Origin: a virus
Strand: one strand, 5' to 3'
Length of the DNA: 26,962 nt
Virus record (IMG/VR): IMGVR_UViG_3300044655_002300
Span: 1-26,962 of that record
The notes under the pieces were generated by a model. It saw nothing but the letters and a program-made list of their open reading frames with translations, did no database searches and had not been told where the DNA came from. The translations under genes were made by a program, and so were the position numbers. Shown here in pieces: positions 1 through 8,273 of the stretch. Numbering within the stretch: the first letter of the stretch is position 1; every line of letters starts with the position of its first letter.

Positions 1-43
1 GGCAGACGGCGAGAGCCCAGCGTCGGAGCCCGCCGATGCGTGA
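1..43 (+). CDS. C-terminal tail of an upstream gene (partial)
   Basis: One frame is open from the left edge to a TGA at 41-43 and would encode the last 13 or so residues of an upstream protein, rich in Ala, Pro, Glu and Asp. Its stop overlaps the start codon of the next gene at 36, the same tight coupling seen across the window. Only a short tail is visible, so no function can be given, and the frame could be open by chance. Confidence 0.35.
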   Translation, partial: ADGESPASEPADA

Positions 44-890
44 CGACTTCGCCGTCTTGATACTGACTCACGGGCGCGCCGACCGCGTGATCACAGTTGA
101 GAACCTTCGCAGGGCGGGCTACACCGGCAAGATTTACCTCGTGATCGACAACGAAGACAAGACCGCCGATGACTATCGAGCAAGGTACGGCGATCAGGTC
201 TTGATGTTCGACAAGGAGGCTGTGGCGCAGACCTTCGACGAAGGGGACAACTTCAACGACCGACGGTCGATCATCTATGCCCGAAACGCGAGCTTTGACC
301 TTGCCCAATCGGTAGGAGTCAAGTACTTCGTGCAGTTCGACGACGACTACACAGGGTTCTACTTCCGGTTCCAATCGGCGGGCACCTATGGGGCGTGGCG
401 TTGCACTACGTTTGACGAGGTGATGAACGCGCTGATCGACTTCTTCGACGCAACCCCGGTCACTACGATCGCATGGTCACAGGGCGGCGACCATATCGGC
501 GGAGAGTCAAACCAGAACGCTATGCGTCGTAAGGCTATGAATAGTTTCCTTTGCTCAACGGATCGACGGTTCACGTTCACCGGACGGCTCAACGAAGACG
601 TCAACACCTACACCAGCCAGGGCGCGCGGGGCACCGTGTTCTTGACTGTGCTTGGAATCCAGTTGAACCAGAAGGCTACCCAGTCAAACGCCGGCGGGCT
701 CACGGAGATGTATCGCGACGGCGGCACCTACTTGAAATCGTTCTATACGGTCATGTATCAGCCATCATCCGTCAAGATTGGCGAAATGGGCGACCCTCGA
801 TCCCCAAACCACCGCATCCACCACAAGATCGACTGGCCCAAGACCGTTCCGATGATCCTCTCTCCCGAACACCGCAAGCCGAGGACCTGA
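36..890 (+). CDS. TET-associated-type DNA glycosyltransferase (TAGT-like)
   Basis: Predicted nucleotide-sugar-dependent glycosyltransferase of 284 residues. It resembles the phage family named TET-associated glycosyltransferase, thought to put sugars on 5-hydroxymethylcytosine made in phage DNA by a TET/JBP dioxygenase. Visible marks are the N-terminal strand and THGR (residues 4-14), VIDNEDKTADDY (36-47), a DEGDNF segment (68-73), a metal-binding D-x-D inside FDDDY (D102, D104) and a late NEDVN (186-190) whose E187/D188 could serve as catalytic base. A GGAG ribosome site sits 7 bases before the ATG. The gene precedes the terminase pair. Its base use is visibly less GC-rich, with many A or T third positions, unlike the genes that follow, which suggests separate acquisition. 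No TET, methyltransferase or hydroxymethylase is visible here. The family call is from memory of its motifs; glycosyltransferase is firmer than its DNA substrate. Confidence 0.7.
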   Translation: MRDDFAVLILTHGRADRVITVENLRRAGYTGKIYLVIDNEDKTADDYRARYGDQVLMFDKEAVAQTFDEGDNFNDRRSIIYARNASFDLAQSVGVKYFVQFDDDYTGFYFRFQSAGTYGAWRCTTFDEVMNALIDFFDATPVTTIAWSQGGDHIGGESNQNAMRRKAMNSFLCSTDRRFTFTGRLNEDVNTYTSQGARGTVFLTVLGIQLNQKATQSNAGGLTEMYRDGGTYLKSFYTVMYQPSSVKIGEMGDPRSPNHRIHHKIDWPKTVPMILSPEHRKPRT

Positions 891-893
891 CCG

Positions 894-1397
894 ATGACCA
901 ATCCAGCCTACGTCAAGGGCGCCCCGCGCCCGCTCAGCGTCCGGCGGCTGCTGCTCGCCGAGGCTGTCGCTGTCGGCATGACCCGCAAGAAGGCTGCCGA
1001 GTTCAGCGGCTTGTCGGTCAAGGGCGTCGAGGTCGCGCTGAAAGACCCGCGCATGAAGGCCGAGATCGAGAAGAAGATCGCGGAGATCACCAAGGAGACC
1101 CGCGGCAAGCTCCGGTCAGTCCGCAACGTGGCGATCGCTGCGCTCGGCAAGGTCGCCGGAGACGAGAACGCCCCGCCGGCCGCCCGCGTCTCTGCGGCGA
1201 CCGCGATCCTCGACCGGATCGGCGTGGGCAAGACCGAGATCGTCGAGATCGTGACCGATGACGCCGAGGGCTCGGCCGAAGACCGGATCGCCCGCCTCGC
1301 TTCGCGCTTGGGCTCCGCACTCTCCCGCATCCCCGACGCTGACGAGACCGCCGAGGACGAAGAGCCCGCCGACGAGAGCGACGACGAGGAGGGCTGA
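894..1397 (+). CDS. terS: Probable terminase small subunit
   Basis: Protein of 167 residues placed directly before the large terminase, the usual spot for the DNA-recognition subunit of the packaging motor. The N-terminal third (about residues 15-50) reads as a helix-turn-helix, with a GMTRKKAAEFSGLS helix pair. The middle (50-110) is helical with alternating charge, suitable for ring assembly. The last 30 residues are almost all Asp, Glu and Ala, a likely flexible acidic tail. A GAGGA ribosome site lies 8 bases upstream of the ATG. The stop overlaps the next start as TGATG at 1395-1399. The call rests on the helix-turn-helix and position, as this family diverges strongly; a generic DNA-binding protein is the alternative. 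Confidence 0.7.
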   Translation: MTNPAYVKGAPRPLSVRRLLLAEAVAVGMTRKKAAEFSGLSVKGVEVALKDPRMKAEIEKKIAEITKETRGKLRSVRNVAIAALGKVAGDENAPPAARVSAATAILDRIGVGKTEIVEIVTDDAEGSAEDRIARLASRLGSALSRIPDADETAEDEEPADESDDEEG

Positions 1398-3151
1398 TGC
1401 GCCCCGCCGACATCCCGGCCGTGCTCGCCGAGCTGCAGCGCAAGCTCGGGACGTACCGCGCCCTGGGCAAGCGTCCGCCCGGGGCACTGCTTGAAGCCCT
1501 CGCCGACATCGAGTTCGCCGTTGAGGCCCTCGAAGCCAAGCAGAAGGCGCGCCCGCTCGCCTACGCCCGGCTTTGGGCGCCGGAGTGCCGCACCTGCCCT
1601 CACCCCGACCCGCACGCCCCGGCGCCCCCCAAGGGCCGGCGCGGCATGCCGATGGAGCCGACCGGGCAGGGCATGGGGCACCGGTGCCCTGCCTGCGGTA
1701 TCGTCGAGGCCCGGACCTCGCAGGTCGGCGTGATCAGGGCGATGCTCGCCGGCGACTATGACCGGGCCTTCATCCTCGGGGGCAGCCGGACCGGCAAGAC
1801 CGAAGCCGGCGCGCAGCTCGCCGTCGCGGTTGCCTCAGGCTCCGACGACCCCGACGTGTGCGCTTGGGCAGACCTCAACGGCCTCGACATGTCGCGCATC
1901 CAGCGACACCCCGGGGTGTTCTGGGCTGTCTCGCAGACCTTCAACATGAGCCGCACCGTCCAGCGCGCAAAGCTTGACGTGTACCTACCGACAGGGTCGG
2001 TGCGCCGGTCTTGGCAGTCCGACAACGAAGCCGAGGTCAAGCTGCCGTCCGGAGGCCGGATCACCTGCAAAGCCTTCGCGCAGAACACGTCGGAGGGTAA
2101 CGCTCGGAACCCCTTTGAGGGAGCGCGCATCCACGGGGCATGGATCGATGAGGAGCCGCAGAGCCCCCAAGGTTTCGCGTCGATCACGGCCCGGACCATC
2201 GACTTCGACGGCCTGACCTACGCGACGATGACCCCGCTCTCGGGCTGGACTCCGTTCCTGACCGACAACGTCGGCCACCTCGACAAAGGCACGCCTGCGC
2301 CCCGGCGCCTGTTTGTGGCCTTCGTGCATGCGCTCGACAACCCGTACGTCTCGGCAGAGGTCGTCTCAGACAAGTGGGCAGGCAAGCCCGAGGCTGTGCG
2401 CCGGTCCCGCCTCCGCGGCGAGATCGTAGCCCTCGAAGGCGCCGTCCACCCCGACTTCCACAACGGCCCTCCCTACGTCATCCCTGCCTTCCAGCCCCCC
2501 GCGGAATGGACCCGCTACGGCGTGATCGACTTCGGCTCCCGCGCCCCCTTCTGCCACCTCTGGGCTGCTCACGACGAAAGCGCCGACGTGCTGCACGTTT
2601 ACCGCGAGCACTACGCCGCCGACATGCTGCTCTCCGACCACGCCGCCGAGATCTGGCGCGTCGAGGGCTGCCCGGACTGTCAGCCCCCCGAGATCGGCGG
2701 CGACGTGTGGCAAGCGTGGCGCGTGCGGGCCTTCCGCCCCGGCGGCACGGGGTGTGCGACCTGCCAGGGCTCGGGCTGCACAGCCGATGCCGTAAGCAAG
2801 CGCTGGGCCGACCCCGAGGGTAAGGACCAACGGGGCGTGCTCCAGTCGCAGTACGACCTCCCGACCGCACCGGCCCCCAAGGCACGGCCCGCGAGCTTCG
2901 ACGCGCTACACGAGCGCTTCGCCATCCGCGAGAAGTGGGGCACCCCCGGGGTGGTCATCCACGACACATGCCCCAACCTGATCCGCGAGACCTCGCGCTT
3001 GACGTGGCGCAAGACCGGCAGGGGCGGCGACGTCGACCGGTACGAGACCGACGGCGACGACCACGCCCACGACTGCCTGCGCTACCTCTGCTATGCCCTG
3101 CGCCGCGCCGCCGCGCCGGCAGAGGACGAAGCCCCCGCGCCGCGTTCTTGA
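1397..3151 (+). CDS. terL: Terminase large subunit (packaging ATPase/nuclease)
   Basis: Motor protein of 584 residues that translocates DNA into the prohead and cuts it. Walker A is GGSRTGKT (128-135). Walker B is AWIDEE, with D251 and catalytic E252. The C-terminal RNase-H-fold nuclease has candidate acids D378 (VIDFG), D472 (ADPEG) and D559 (DDHAHDCLRY). Two cysteine clusters are additions: C64/C67 with C97/C100 form a zinc-ribbon pattern before the ATPase, and C425/C428 with C453/C456 sit inside the nuclease domain before D472. An AGGAGGG ribosome site precedes the ATG, which overlaps the terS stop. The zinc-binding reading is inferred; the terminase identity is very secure. Confidence 0.95.
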   Translation: MRPADIPAVLAELQRKLGTYRALGKRPPGALLEALADIEFAVEALEAKQKARPLAYARLWAPECRTCPHPDPHAPAPPKGRRGMPMEPTGQGMGHRCPACGIVEARTSQVGVIRAMLAGDYDRAFILGGSRTGKTEAGAQLAVAVASGSDDPDVCAWADLNGLDMSRIQRHPGVFWAVSQTFNMSRTVQRAKLDVYLPTGSVRRSWQSDNEAEVKLPSGGRITCKAFAQNTSEGNARNPFEGARIHGAWIDEEPQSPQGFASITARTIDFDGLTYATMTPLSGWTPFLTDNVGHLDKGTPAPRRLFVAFVHALDNPYVSAEVVSDKWAGKPEAVRRSRLRGEIVALEGAVHPDFHNGPPYVIPAFQPPAEWTRYGVIDFGSRAPFCHLWAAHDESADVLHVYREHYAADMLLSDHAAEIWRVEGCPDCQPPEIGGDVWQAWRVRAFRPGGTGCATCQGSGCTADAVSKRWADPEGKDQRGVLQSQYDLPTAPAPKARPASFDALHERFAIREKWGTPGVVIHDTCPNLIRETSRLTWRKTGRGGDVDRYETDGDDHAHDCLRYLCYALRRAAAPAEDEAPAPRS

Positions 3152-3177
3152 CCTTGACAACGCCGCTGGGCTATGCT
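3148..3177 (+). promoter_or_regulatory. Candidate sigma70-type promoter for a leaderless portal mRNA
   Basis: TTGACC at 3148-3153 and TATGCT at 3172-3177 are 18 bases apart. A second hexamer, TTGACA, lies at 3154-3159 but is too close to this -10. The expected transcription start is at or next to the portal ATG at 3184, and no Shine-Dalgarno sequence is visible before that ATG. AT-rich promoter hexamers stand out in this GC-rich sequence. This is the only clear spacer between the terminase and the head genes. Confidence 0.5.
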
Positions 3178-3183
3178 GCACAC

Positions 3184-4668
3184 ATGAGCGCCGATCCCGC
3201 ACCCCTCGCCCTGCGCACGTCCACCCTGACCGGGCGGGCCGTCGCTGCCGTCGCGCGGGCCTTGGGCCTCACGTCGACCGTCGAGAAGCCGAAGGAGTTC
3301 GTGGCCGGCGGAGACTACGCCGCTGGTGCCCCGGTCGAGTCGGTCTACAGCCCCACGCTGTCGCTGTCTGCCAAGGGCAATGCGTACGTGTACGCATGCG
3401 TCGAGGCGATCACCGACGACCTCGCGAGCCTGCCCATCGTGGTCAAGCGCAACGGCGAGCCCGTGCCCAAGCACTGGGTCCACGGGATGCTGGCCAACAC
3501 CGGCTTTCCGTCGTCGCGGACCTACCGCAAGCAGATGGTCACCGACCGCATCTTGGCCGGAAAGGCGGCCAGCGTGCCGCTTTTCGGCGCCGCCCGAAAT
3601 GTCCCGGTCGGCATCCGATGGTCGCACCCGGCCCGCGTCCGCGTGGTCCCCGGCGGCGACGGTGTGCCGCTTGGCTACGAGATCGGCAGTGACAAGGTCA
3701 CCCAGTACCGCCCCGATCAGGTCGTCGCGATGCTCGCGCTCGGCTGGCAGGACGGCCCCGAGCTTCTGTCCGGCTTCGGGGCGACGCAGGTGCTCCACAG
3801 CGACCTCCTCGCCGACAAAGCCCTCTCCGCATCGGCCGCCAAAGCCGCCGCCGCCGGCCGCCCCGCCGCGATCTACAGACCCAAGGGCGATGGCGTGTCG
3901 GCGTGGTCGGCCCGGCAGGTCGAGACGATCCGCGACGCGCTCAAGAAGCTGTTCATGGACAACGACGGCGGGGTCGTCGTTAGCGGCGAGGCCAACGCAG
4001 AGCTTTCGATCCTCGGCTGGGCGCCCCGCGAGATGGAGGCCCCCCAACAGCGCAAGTGGATCCGCGAGAGCGTGCTGGCCGTCCTCAGTGTGCCCCCGGT
4101 CCGCATCGGCGCCGATGGAGCCAACACCTGGGCGACCAGCGACACGCAGATGACGGCGTACTGGACGCAGCTCCAGGGCCGCGTGGCGGAGTTTGACGAG
4201 GCCCTGACCGCGCTCGCCCGCAGCGTCGACCGCGACGACGCGATCACCGTCGAGCATGACTTCAGCGGCGTCCCCGCCCTGCAGGGCGCGATGAAGGCCA
4301 CGCTTGACCGGATCACCATGCACATCGGCAACGGCATGGACCCGGCGACCGCCTACGCCTACGAGGGCTGGGATGACCTGCCTCCCGGGGCCTTCACCTT
4401 CGCCCCGGCCGCGCAGGCCCCGACCCCCGGCGCGCCGCCCCCGCCCCCGCCCCCGGTCAACGATTCGCCAGACGATGACAGCGACGACCCCGAGGACATG
4501 CCCGACGTCTCCGACGCGCTCGAAGACGTCCCCGGCATGATCGCCGACCTCGACGACGCGCTTGCGGTCCTGCAGGACCCCGACGCTACCGATGAGGCCC
4601 GCGCCGAAGCCCTCGCCAGCCTGTCGAGCCTGCGGGATGACCTCGCCGCCCTGACCGGGGAGGAGTGA
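3184..4668 (+). CDS. Portal protein (HK97-type)
   Basis: Portal vertex protein of 494 residues, forming the ring through which DNA enters the head and to which TerL and the connector bind. Matches to the HK97-like portal family include VYACVEAITDDLASLPIVV near the N-terminus, a region ending in APREMEAPQQRKWIRE, and the stretch VLSVPPVRIGADGANTW followed by TQMTAYW. After the core, a run of prolines leads into a very acidic C-terminal tail with many Asp and Glu. The start is the ATG at 3184. In-frame TTG codons at 3148 and 3154 are possible but also lack a ribosome site. It lies between terL and the Mu gpF-like gene, as is typical. Confidence 0.92.
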   Translation: MSADPAPLALRTSTLTGRAVAAVARALGLTSTVEKPKEFVAGGDYAAGAPVESVYSPTLSLSAKGNAYVYACVEAITDDLASLPIVVKRNGEPVPKHWVHGMLANTGFPSSRTYRKQMVTDRILAGKAASVPLFGAARNVPVGIRWSHPARVRVVPGGDGVPLGYEIGSDKVTQYRPDQVVAMLALGWQDGPELLSGFGATQVLHSDLLADKALSASAAKAAAAGRPAAIYRPKGDGVSAWSARQVETIRDALKKLFMDNDGGVVVSGEANAELSILGWAPREMEAPQQRKWIRESVLAVLSVPPVRIGADGANTWATSDTQMTAYWTQLQGRVAEFDEALTALARSVDRDDAITVEHDFSGVPALQGAMKATLDRITMHIGNGMDPATAYAYEGWDDLPPGAFTFAPAAQAPTPGAPPPPPPPVNDSPDDDSDDPEDMPDVSDALEDVPGMIADLDDALAVLQDPDATDEARAEALASLSSLRDDLAALTGEE

Positions 4669-5868
4669 GTGCCCCGCCTCACCGACGCCGAGCGCAAGCC
4701 GACCCGAGCGATGGCCGCCGCGGCCCGCAAGGGGCTCCGCCTGCGCGCCGAGCACGGACGGGGCGGCACAGCGGTCGGCGTCGCGCGCGCCCGCGACCTG
4801 CAGAACCGGGTCACCCTGTCCGAAGACACGATCCTGCGGATGCACTCGTACTTCTCGCGCCACGCCGTCGACGCGCAGGCGCCCGGATGGGAGAGCGAGA
4901 CCGAGCCGTCCGCCGGCTGGATCGCATGGCTCCTCTGGGGTGGCGATGCCGGCAGGGACTGGGCCCGCGTCCGCCGAGACAAGCTCAAGGCGCCGAAGCG
5001 CCGCACCCTCCGCCTCCGCCGGGGCATCGTCACTCGCGCCGCGCGCCGCTCCCGCTCCCCGTCTGCCCGTCAGGCACAGCGCCTCTTCCGGTCGGCCCTG
5101 CGGTCATCCGAGGCTGTCATGGCGCGGGCGTGGTCGCGGGCCCTCACCGCCCAGCGGGACCGGATCATCGCCCGCCTCGCCGACCTCGATGCGGCCCGGG
5201 GTGTCCAATCTCGCATGCTGCCGCTGACCCCCGGCGCCCCGAGAGTCCAGCGCGTCATCCTGATCGATGACGTGATCGGCCTCTTCACCGCGGCGCGTGA
5301 GGCCCTGATCATCGCCGAGGCAGTGACCGGCATCGTCGAGAGCGTCGTCCAGATCGGATGGGGTCTGTTCAAGGACTGGCTCGGGGGCATCACCTATGAC
5401 CCGACCCTCTCGCCCTCGCAGAAGCTGCTTGCAGAGCAGGTGACCCGCGTCAGCGAGACCACCAAGCGCCAGATCGAGGCGGAGGTCTATGCAGGCATCC
5501 AAGCCGGCGAGTCCCTGTCGCAGATCCAAGAGCGCATCCGGTCGTCGCAGGCGTTCAGCCCGGCGCGGGCTCTAACCATCGCCCGCACCGAGGCCGCCCG
5601 CGCCCTGAACGCCGGCAGTCTGCTTGCGTACAACGACGCAGCCAACATCGGCGTCGACGTGCAGATCGAATGGCTGCGCGCGCCACGGGTCTTGGAACCT
5701 GACCGCTCCCATCGCCGCTGTCACGGTCAAAAAGTTGCACCCGGGGGTATGTTTGTGATACCGTCCGGCGAAGACGTGGGCGCCAGTGCCCCAGCCCCCG
5801 GCGGGTTCAATATTGCAAGGCAGGACATCAACTGCCGGTGTAGCACCCGCCCTGTGATCGAGGACTGA
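4669..5868 (+). CDS. Mu gpF-like minor head (head morphogenesis) protein
   Basis: Protein of 399 residues starting with GTG directly after the portal stop, with GGGGAGGA upstream. The C-terminal third carries the Mu gpF-like signature: ARTEAARALNAG, then HRRCHGQ and the closing INCRCSTRP. These proteins are minor head components linked with the portal and head assembly. The N-terminal 110 residues form a separate unit with GVARARDLQNRVTLSEDT, MHSYFSRH and IAWLLWGGDAGRDWA. I recall this block as a recurrent domain in phage structural proteins without a known function. Next comes an Arg-rich basic stretch (about 104-145), then hydrophobic segments near 195-245. Bases 5727-5840 use more A and T than the rest of the gene. 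Confidence 0.85.
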   Translation: MPRLTDAERKPTRAMAAAARKGLRLRAEHGRGGTAVGVARARDLQNRVTLSEDTILRMHSYFSRHAVDAQAPGWESETEPSAGWIAWLLWGGDAGRDWARVRRDKLKAPKRRTLRLRRGIVTRAARRSRSPSARQAQRLFRSALRSSEAVMARAWSRALTAQRDRIIARLADLDAARGVQSRMLPLTPGAPRVQRVILIDDVIGLFTAAREALIIAEAVTGIVESVVQIGWGLFKDWLGGITYDPTLSPSQKLLAEQVTRVSETTKRQIEAEVYAGIQAGESLSQIQERIRSSQAFSPARALTIARTEAARALNAGSLLAYNDAANIGVDVQIEWLRAPRVLEPDRSHRRCHGQKVAPGGMFVIPSGEDVGASAPAPGGFNIARQDINCRCSTRPVIED

Positions 5869-5870
5869 CC

Positions 5871-6599
5871 ATGACCATCCCGACCATCGTCGCCCCCGTC
5901 TGCGCCACACCCGAGGCTGTGACCCGCGACTATGCGGGCCGCAAAGCCGCCGGCGCGCTGCTCCCTGGTGAGACCCCGCCCGCCGCGGTCTATCGGGCGC
6001 TGCTCGGCATGGAGGCCGACGAAGAGGGCGAGGGCAAGCCGCAGCGCGAGCCCGGCCGATACCCCTTCGTGATGTCGGTCGGCACCCCGGACGGCGCCGA
6101 CGACGTGGTTGAGCAGACATGGAAGCTCGATAGGTTCGCCGCGAACCCCGTCGCGTTCTTCAACCACAGATCGTGGGGCCTGCCCATCGGCCGCTGGGAG
6201 CGCGTGCGCGTCGAGGGCGGGGTGCTCAAGGGTGATTTCGTGCCCACCGATGCGAGCGACGAAGGCCGCACCATCCGGGCCATGCTCGACGAAAAGACGC
6301 TGCGGGCCGCCTCTGTCGGCTTCATCCCCGGCAAGGCCACCGACCGCAGCAAGTACCCGACTGACCATCCCTTGTATGCCGAACGCGGGTACGTCTTCAG
6401 CGAGAACAACCTGCTGGAGTGCAGCATCGTCGGCGTGCCGATGCACCCCGACGCGACGATGGAGGGCACCGCCCCTGCCACCGCGCCTGGGCCCGTCGCC
6501 GAGAGCAAGGCCGCCCCGCCGCCCGATGACGGCCCGGACTTCGACTTCAACGCCGTCGAGCGCGCCTTCTCCGCAGCGTTCACCATCAAGGTTTCCTGA
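5871..6599 (+). CDS. Prohead maturation protease (HK97 gp4-like, peptidase S78)
   Basis: Protein of 242 residues that probably cleaves the scaffold-like delta domain of the capsid protein and itself during head maturation. The expected His/Ser pair is present: H99 in NPVAFFNHRS and S148 in RAASVGFIP, with the conserved DRFAANPV lead-in and the later NNLLECSIVGVPMHPDA segment. The last 40 residues are Ala/Pro-rich with acidic residues, a likely self-cleaved tail. It starts 2 bases after the Mu gpF-like gene and precedes the major capsid gene, the standard HK97 order. Confidence 0.92.
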   Translation: MTIPTIVAPVCATPEAVTRDYAGRKAAGALLPGETPPAAVYRALLGMEADEEGEGKPQREPGRYPFVMSVGTPDGADDVVEQTWKLDRFAANPVAFFNHRSWGLPIGRWERVRVEGGVLKGDFVPTDASDEGRTIRAMLDEKTLRAASVGFIPGKATDRSKYPTDHPLYAERGYVFSENNLLECSIVGVPMHPDATMEGTAPATAPGPVAESKAAPPPDDGPDFDFNAVERAFSAAFTIKVS

Positions 6600-6651
6600 C
6601 TCCATCCGCGCCGGGCGGCTCCACCCGGTCATCACCCCCAAGGAGGCCACG

Positions 6652-8265
6652 ATGGCCGACGTTCAGACCGCCGAGCAGCGCCTCGGTCAGACCCTCGCCG
6701 AGTGCGTCGTTGAGGTCAAGAGCCTCAAGGCAAACAGCGAGAAGTCGCAAGCCGACATCAACAACACCATCGAGAAGATGAGCGAGCAGATCAACAAGCT
6801 CGACCGTGATCTCGCCAGTGCCAAGGCCGCCGCGATCGCTGCGCCGGTCATCACCGGTGGAGATCTCGTCGTGCGCTTCGGCCGTGGCGCCGAGTTCCGC
6901 GGCTTCGGCCGGGTCCGTGAGGTCGCCGCCGGCTCCAGCCGCGTCAAGGTCTTCGAGGACGGGTTCTTCACCTGCGCCGAGACGCTGAACGAGGACCACG
7001 CCAAGGCCAAGGCGGCCTTCGAGCTGGCCAACGCCCGCGCCGCCGCTGTCCGCGGCTACAGCCTCCGCGAGACCGAGAGCGGCATCCTCGTTGTCAACCG
7101 GGCGCAGGTCAACCGGGCGCTCACCGAGATCGCCCCCGACCTCGTCGGCTACATGGCCGTCCTCGCCCACCGCTGCGGCCTCGCCGACAGCCCCGATCAG
7201 GTCATCGAGCGCGTCTTCGGTGTGTCGAGCGGCAACGGCGCCGACTTCATCCCCGCCGAGGTGCTCTTCCCCGAGATGACCCGCATCGCCGGCGCCGCGA
7301 TGTCGGACGGCCTGCCCGGTCTGTTTGCCCAGCGCAACCTGACCGCGAAGAACCCGTACATGATGATCACGTCGGCGCTGCCCCGCCCCTACAACAAGGG
7401 CGCCGCCACCCCGTCGTCGGTCTCCGAGATCCTGCTCAGCAACAGCACCACGGGCAAGGTCCCGATGACCGTCAAGGGCTTGGCCTGCGGCGTGCGCATC
7501 GATCGCGACTTCGAGGACGACTCGGTCCTCTCCGCGATGGTTGAGGTCCGCACCGACCTCGCCCGCTCGATGGCCCTCGGTCTCGCCGACGGCCTCATCA
7601 ACGGCGACACCAACGCCACCCATCAGGACACCGCGCTCGCCGCGTGGAACCCCGAGGGTGTCTTCGCGTTGTCCGGCGCCGGCGGCAGCCTCGACCACCG
7701 GAAGATGTTCTTGGGCCTGCGCGCCACTGCGTTCGACCTGAGCAACACCATCAACGTCGGCGGTGACCCCACCTTCGCCACGATCCAGGCGATGCAGGGC
7801 TCCTTCAACGGCGGCCGGGGCTACAACCCCAGCCGCTGCCTGATCGTGACCGACTTCGCGACCATCGTGAACAAGCTGAGCACGATCAGCGAGGTCACCA
7901 CGATGGAGAAGTACGGCAACCTCGCGACCGCGGTCACCGGCGAGCTGGCCAAGATCGGCGGCAAGCCGATCATCCGCAGCCCGTTCATGGGCCGCCACGG
8001 CACCAACACCGGCAGCTTCACCTCCGCCGGCCTCTACACCACCGGCGGGACCTACAACAAGGCCGCGATGCTCATGGTCGACGCTGACGCCTACGTGGTC
8101 GGCACCCGCAAGGGCGTCACCATCGAGAGCGCGGCCGAGGTCGGCACCGACACCAACCTCGTGATCGCGACGCAGCGCGTGGCCTTCCAGAGCCCGGACT
8201 ACGCGAGCGCCCCGACCAGCGGGTCGACCAAGAACGTCTGCCTCGCGTTCAACATCAACGTCTGA
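6652..8265 (+). CDS. Major capsid protein (HK97 fold)
   Basis: Head shell subunit of 537 residues. Residues about 15-70 form a charged coiled coil (KSLKANSEKSQADINNTIEK and onward) that fits the delta scaffolding domain removed by the protease. The rest matches HK97-fold shells in layout: an IPAEVLFPEM segment, an ITSALPRPYNKG region, CGVRIDRDFEDDS and LARSMALGLADGLINGD in the spine-helix region, and VVGTRKGVTIES plus VIATQRVAFQSPDYA near the end. The ATG at 6652 has a strong AAGGAGG site at 6640-6646, the best in the head module and consistent with high expression. An in-frame extension upstream to 6109 is a shadow over the protease gene. A stable hairpin follows the stop. Confidence 0.93.
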   Translation: MADVQTAEQRLGQTLAECVVEVKSLKANSEKSQADINNTIEKMSEQINKLDRDLASAKAAAIAAPVITGGDLVVRFGRGAEFRGFGRVREVAAGSSRVKVFEDGFFTCAETLNEDHAKAKAAFELANARAAAVRGYSLRETESGILVVNRAQVNRALTEIAPDLVGYMAVLAHRCGLADSPDQVIERVFGVSSGNGADFIPAEVLFPEMTRIAGAAMSDGLPGLFAQRNLTAKNPYMMITSALPRPYNKGAATPSSVSEILLSNSTTGKVPMTVKGLACGVRIDRDFEDDSVLSAMVEVRTDLARSMALGLADGLINGDTNATHQDTALAAWNPEGVFALSGAGGSLDHRKMFLGLRATAFDLSNTINVGGDPTFATIQAMQGSFNGGRGYNPSRCLIVTDFATIVNKLSTISEVTTMEKYGNLATAVTGELAKIGGKPIIRSPFMGRHGTNTGSFTSAGLYTTGGTYNKAAMLMVDADAYVVGTRKGVTIESAAEVGTDTNLVIATQRVAFQSPDYASAPTSGSTKNVCLAFNINV

Positions 8266-8273
8266 CCCCAACC

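Noticed and set aside
551-1261. Plus-strand frame of 236 codons
   Set aside because: It is an Arg-rich alternative frame over the glycosyltransferase and small terminase genes, without a plausible fold.
3091-4863. Long antisense frame of 590 codons
   Set aside because: It lies opposite the portal gene, with Gly/Arg/His-rich composition typical of the antisense of GC-rich coding DNA.
6611-6628. Small hairpin between protease and capsid genes
   Set aside because: Only five base pairs with an 8-base loop, as expected by chance at this GC content.
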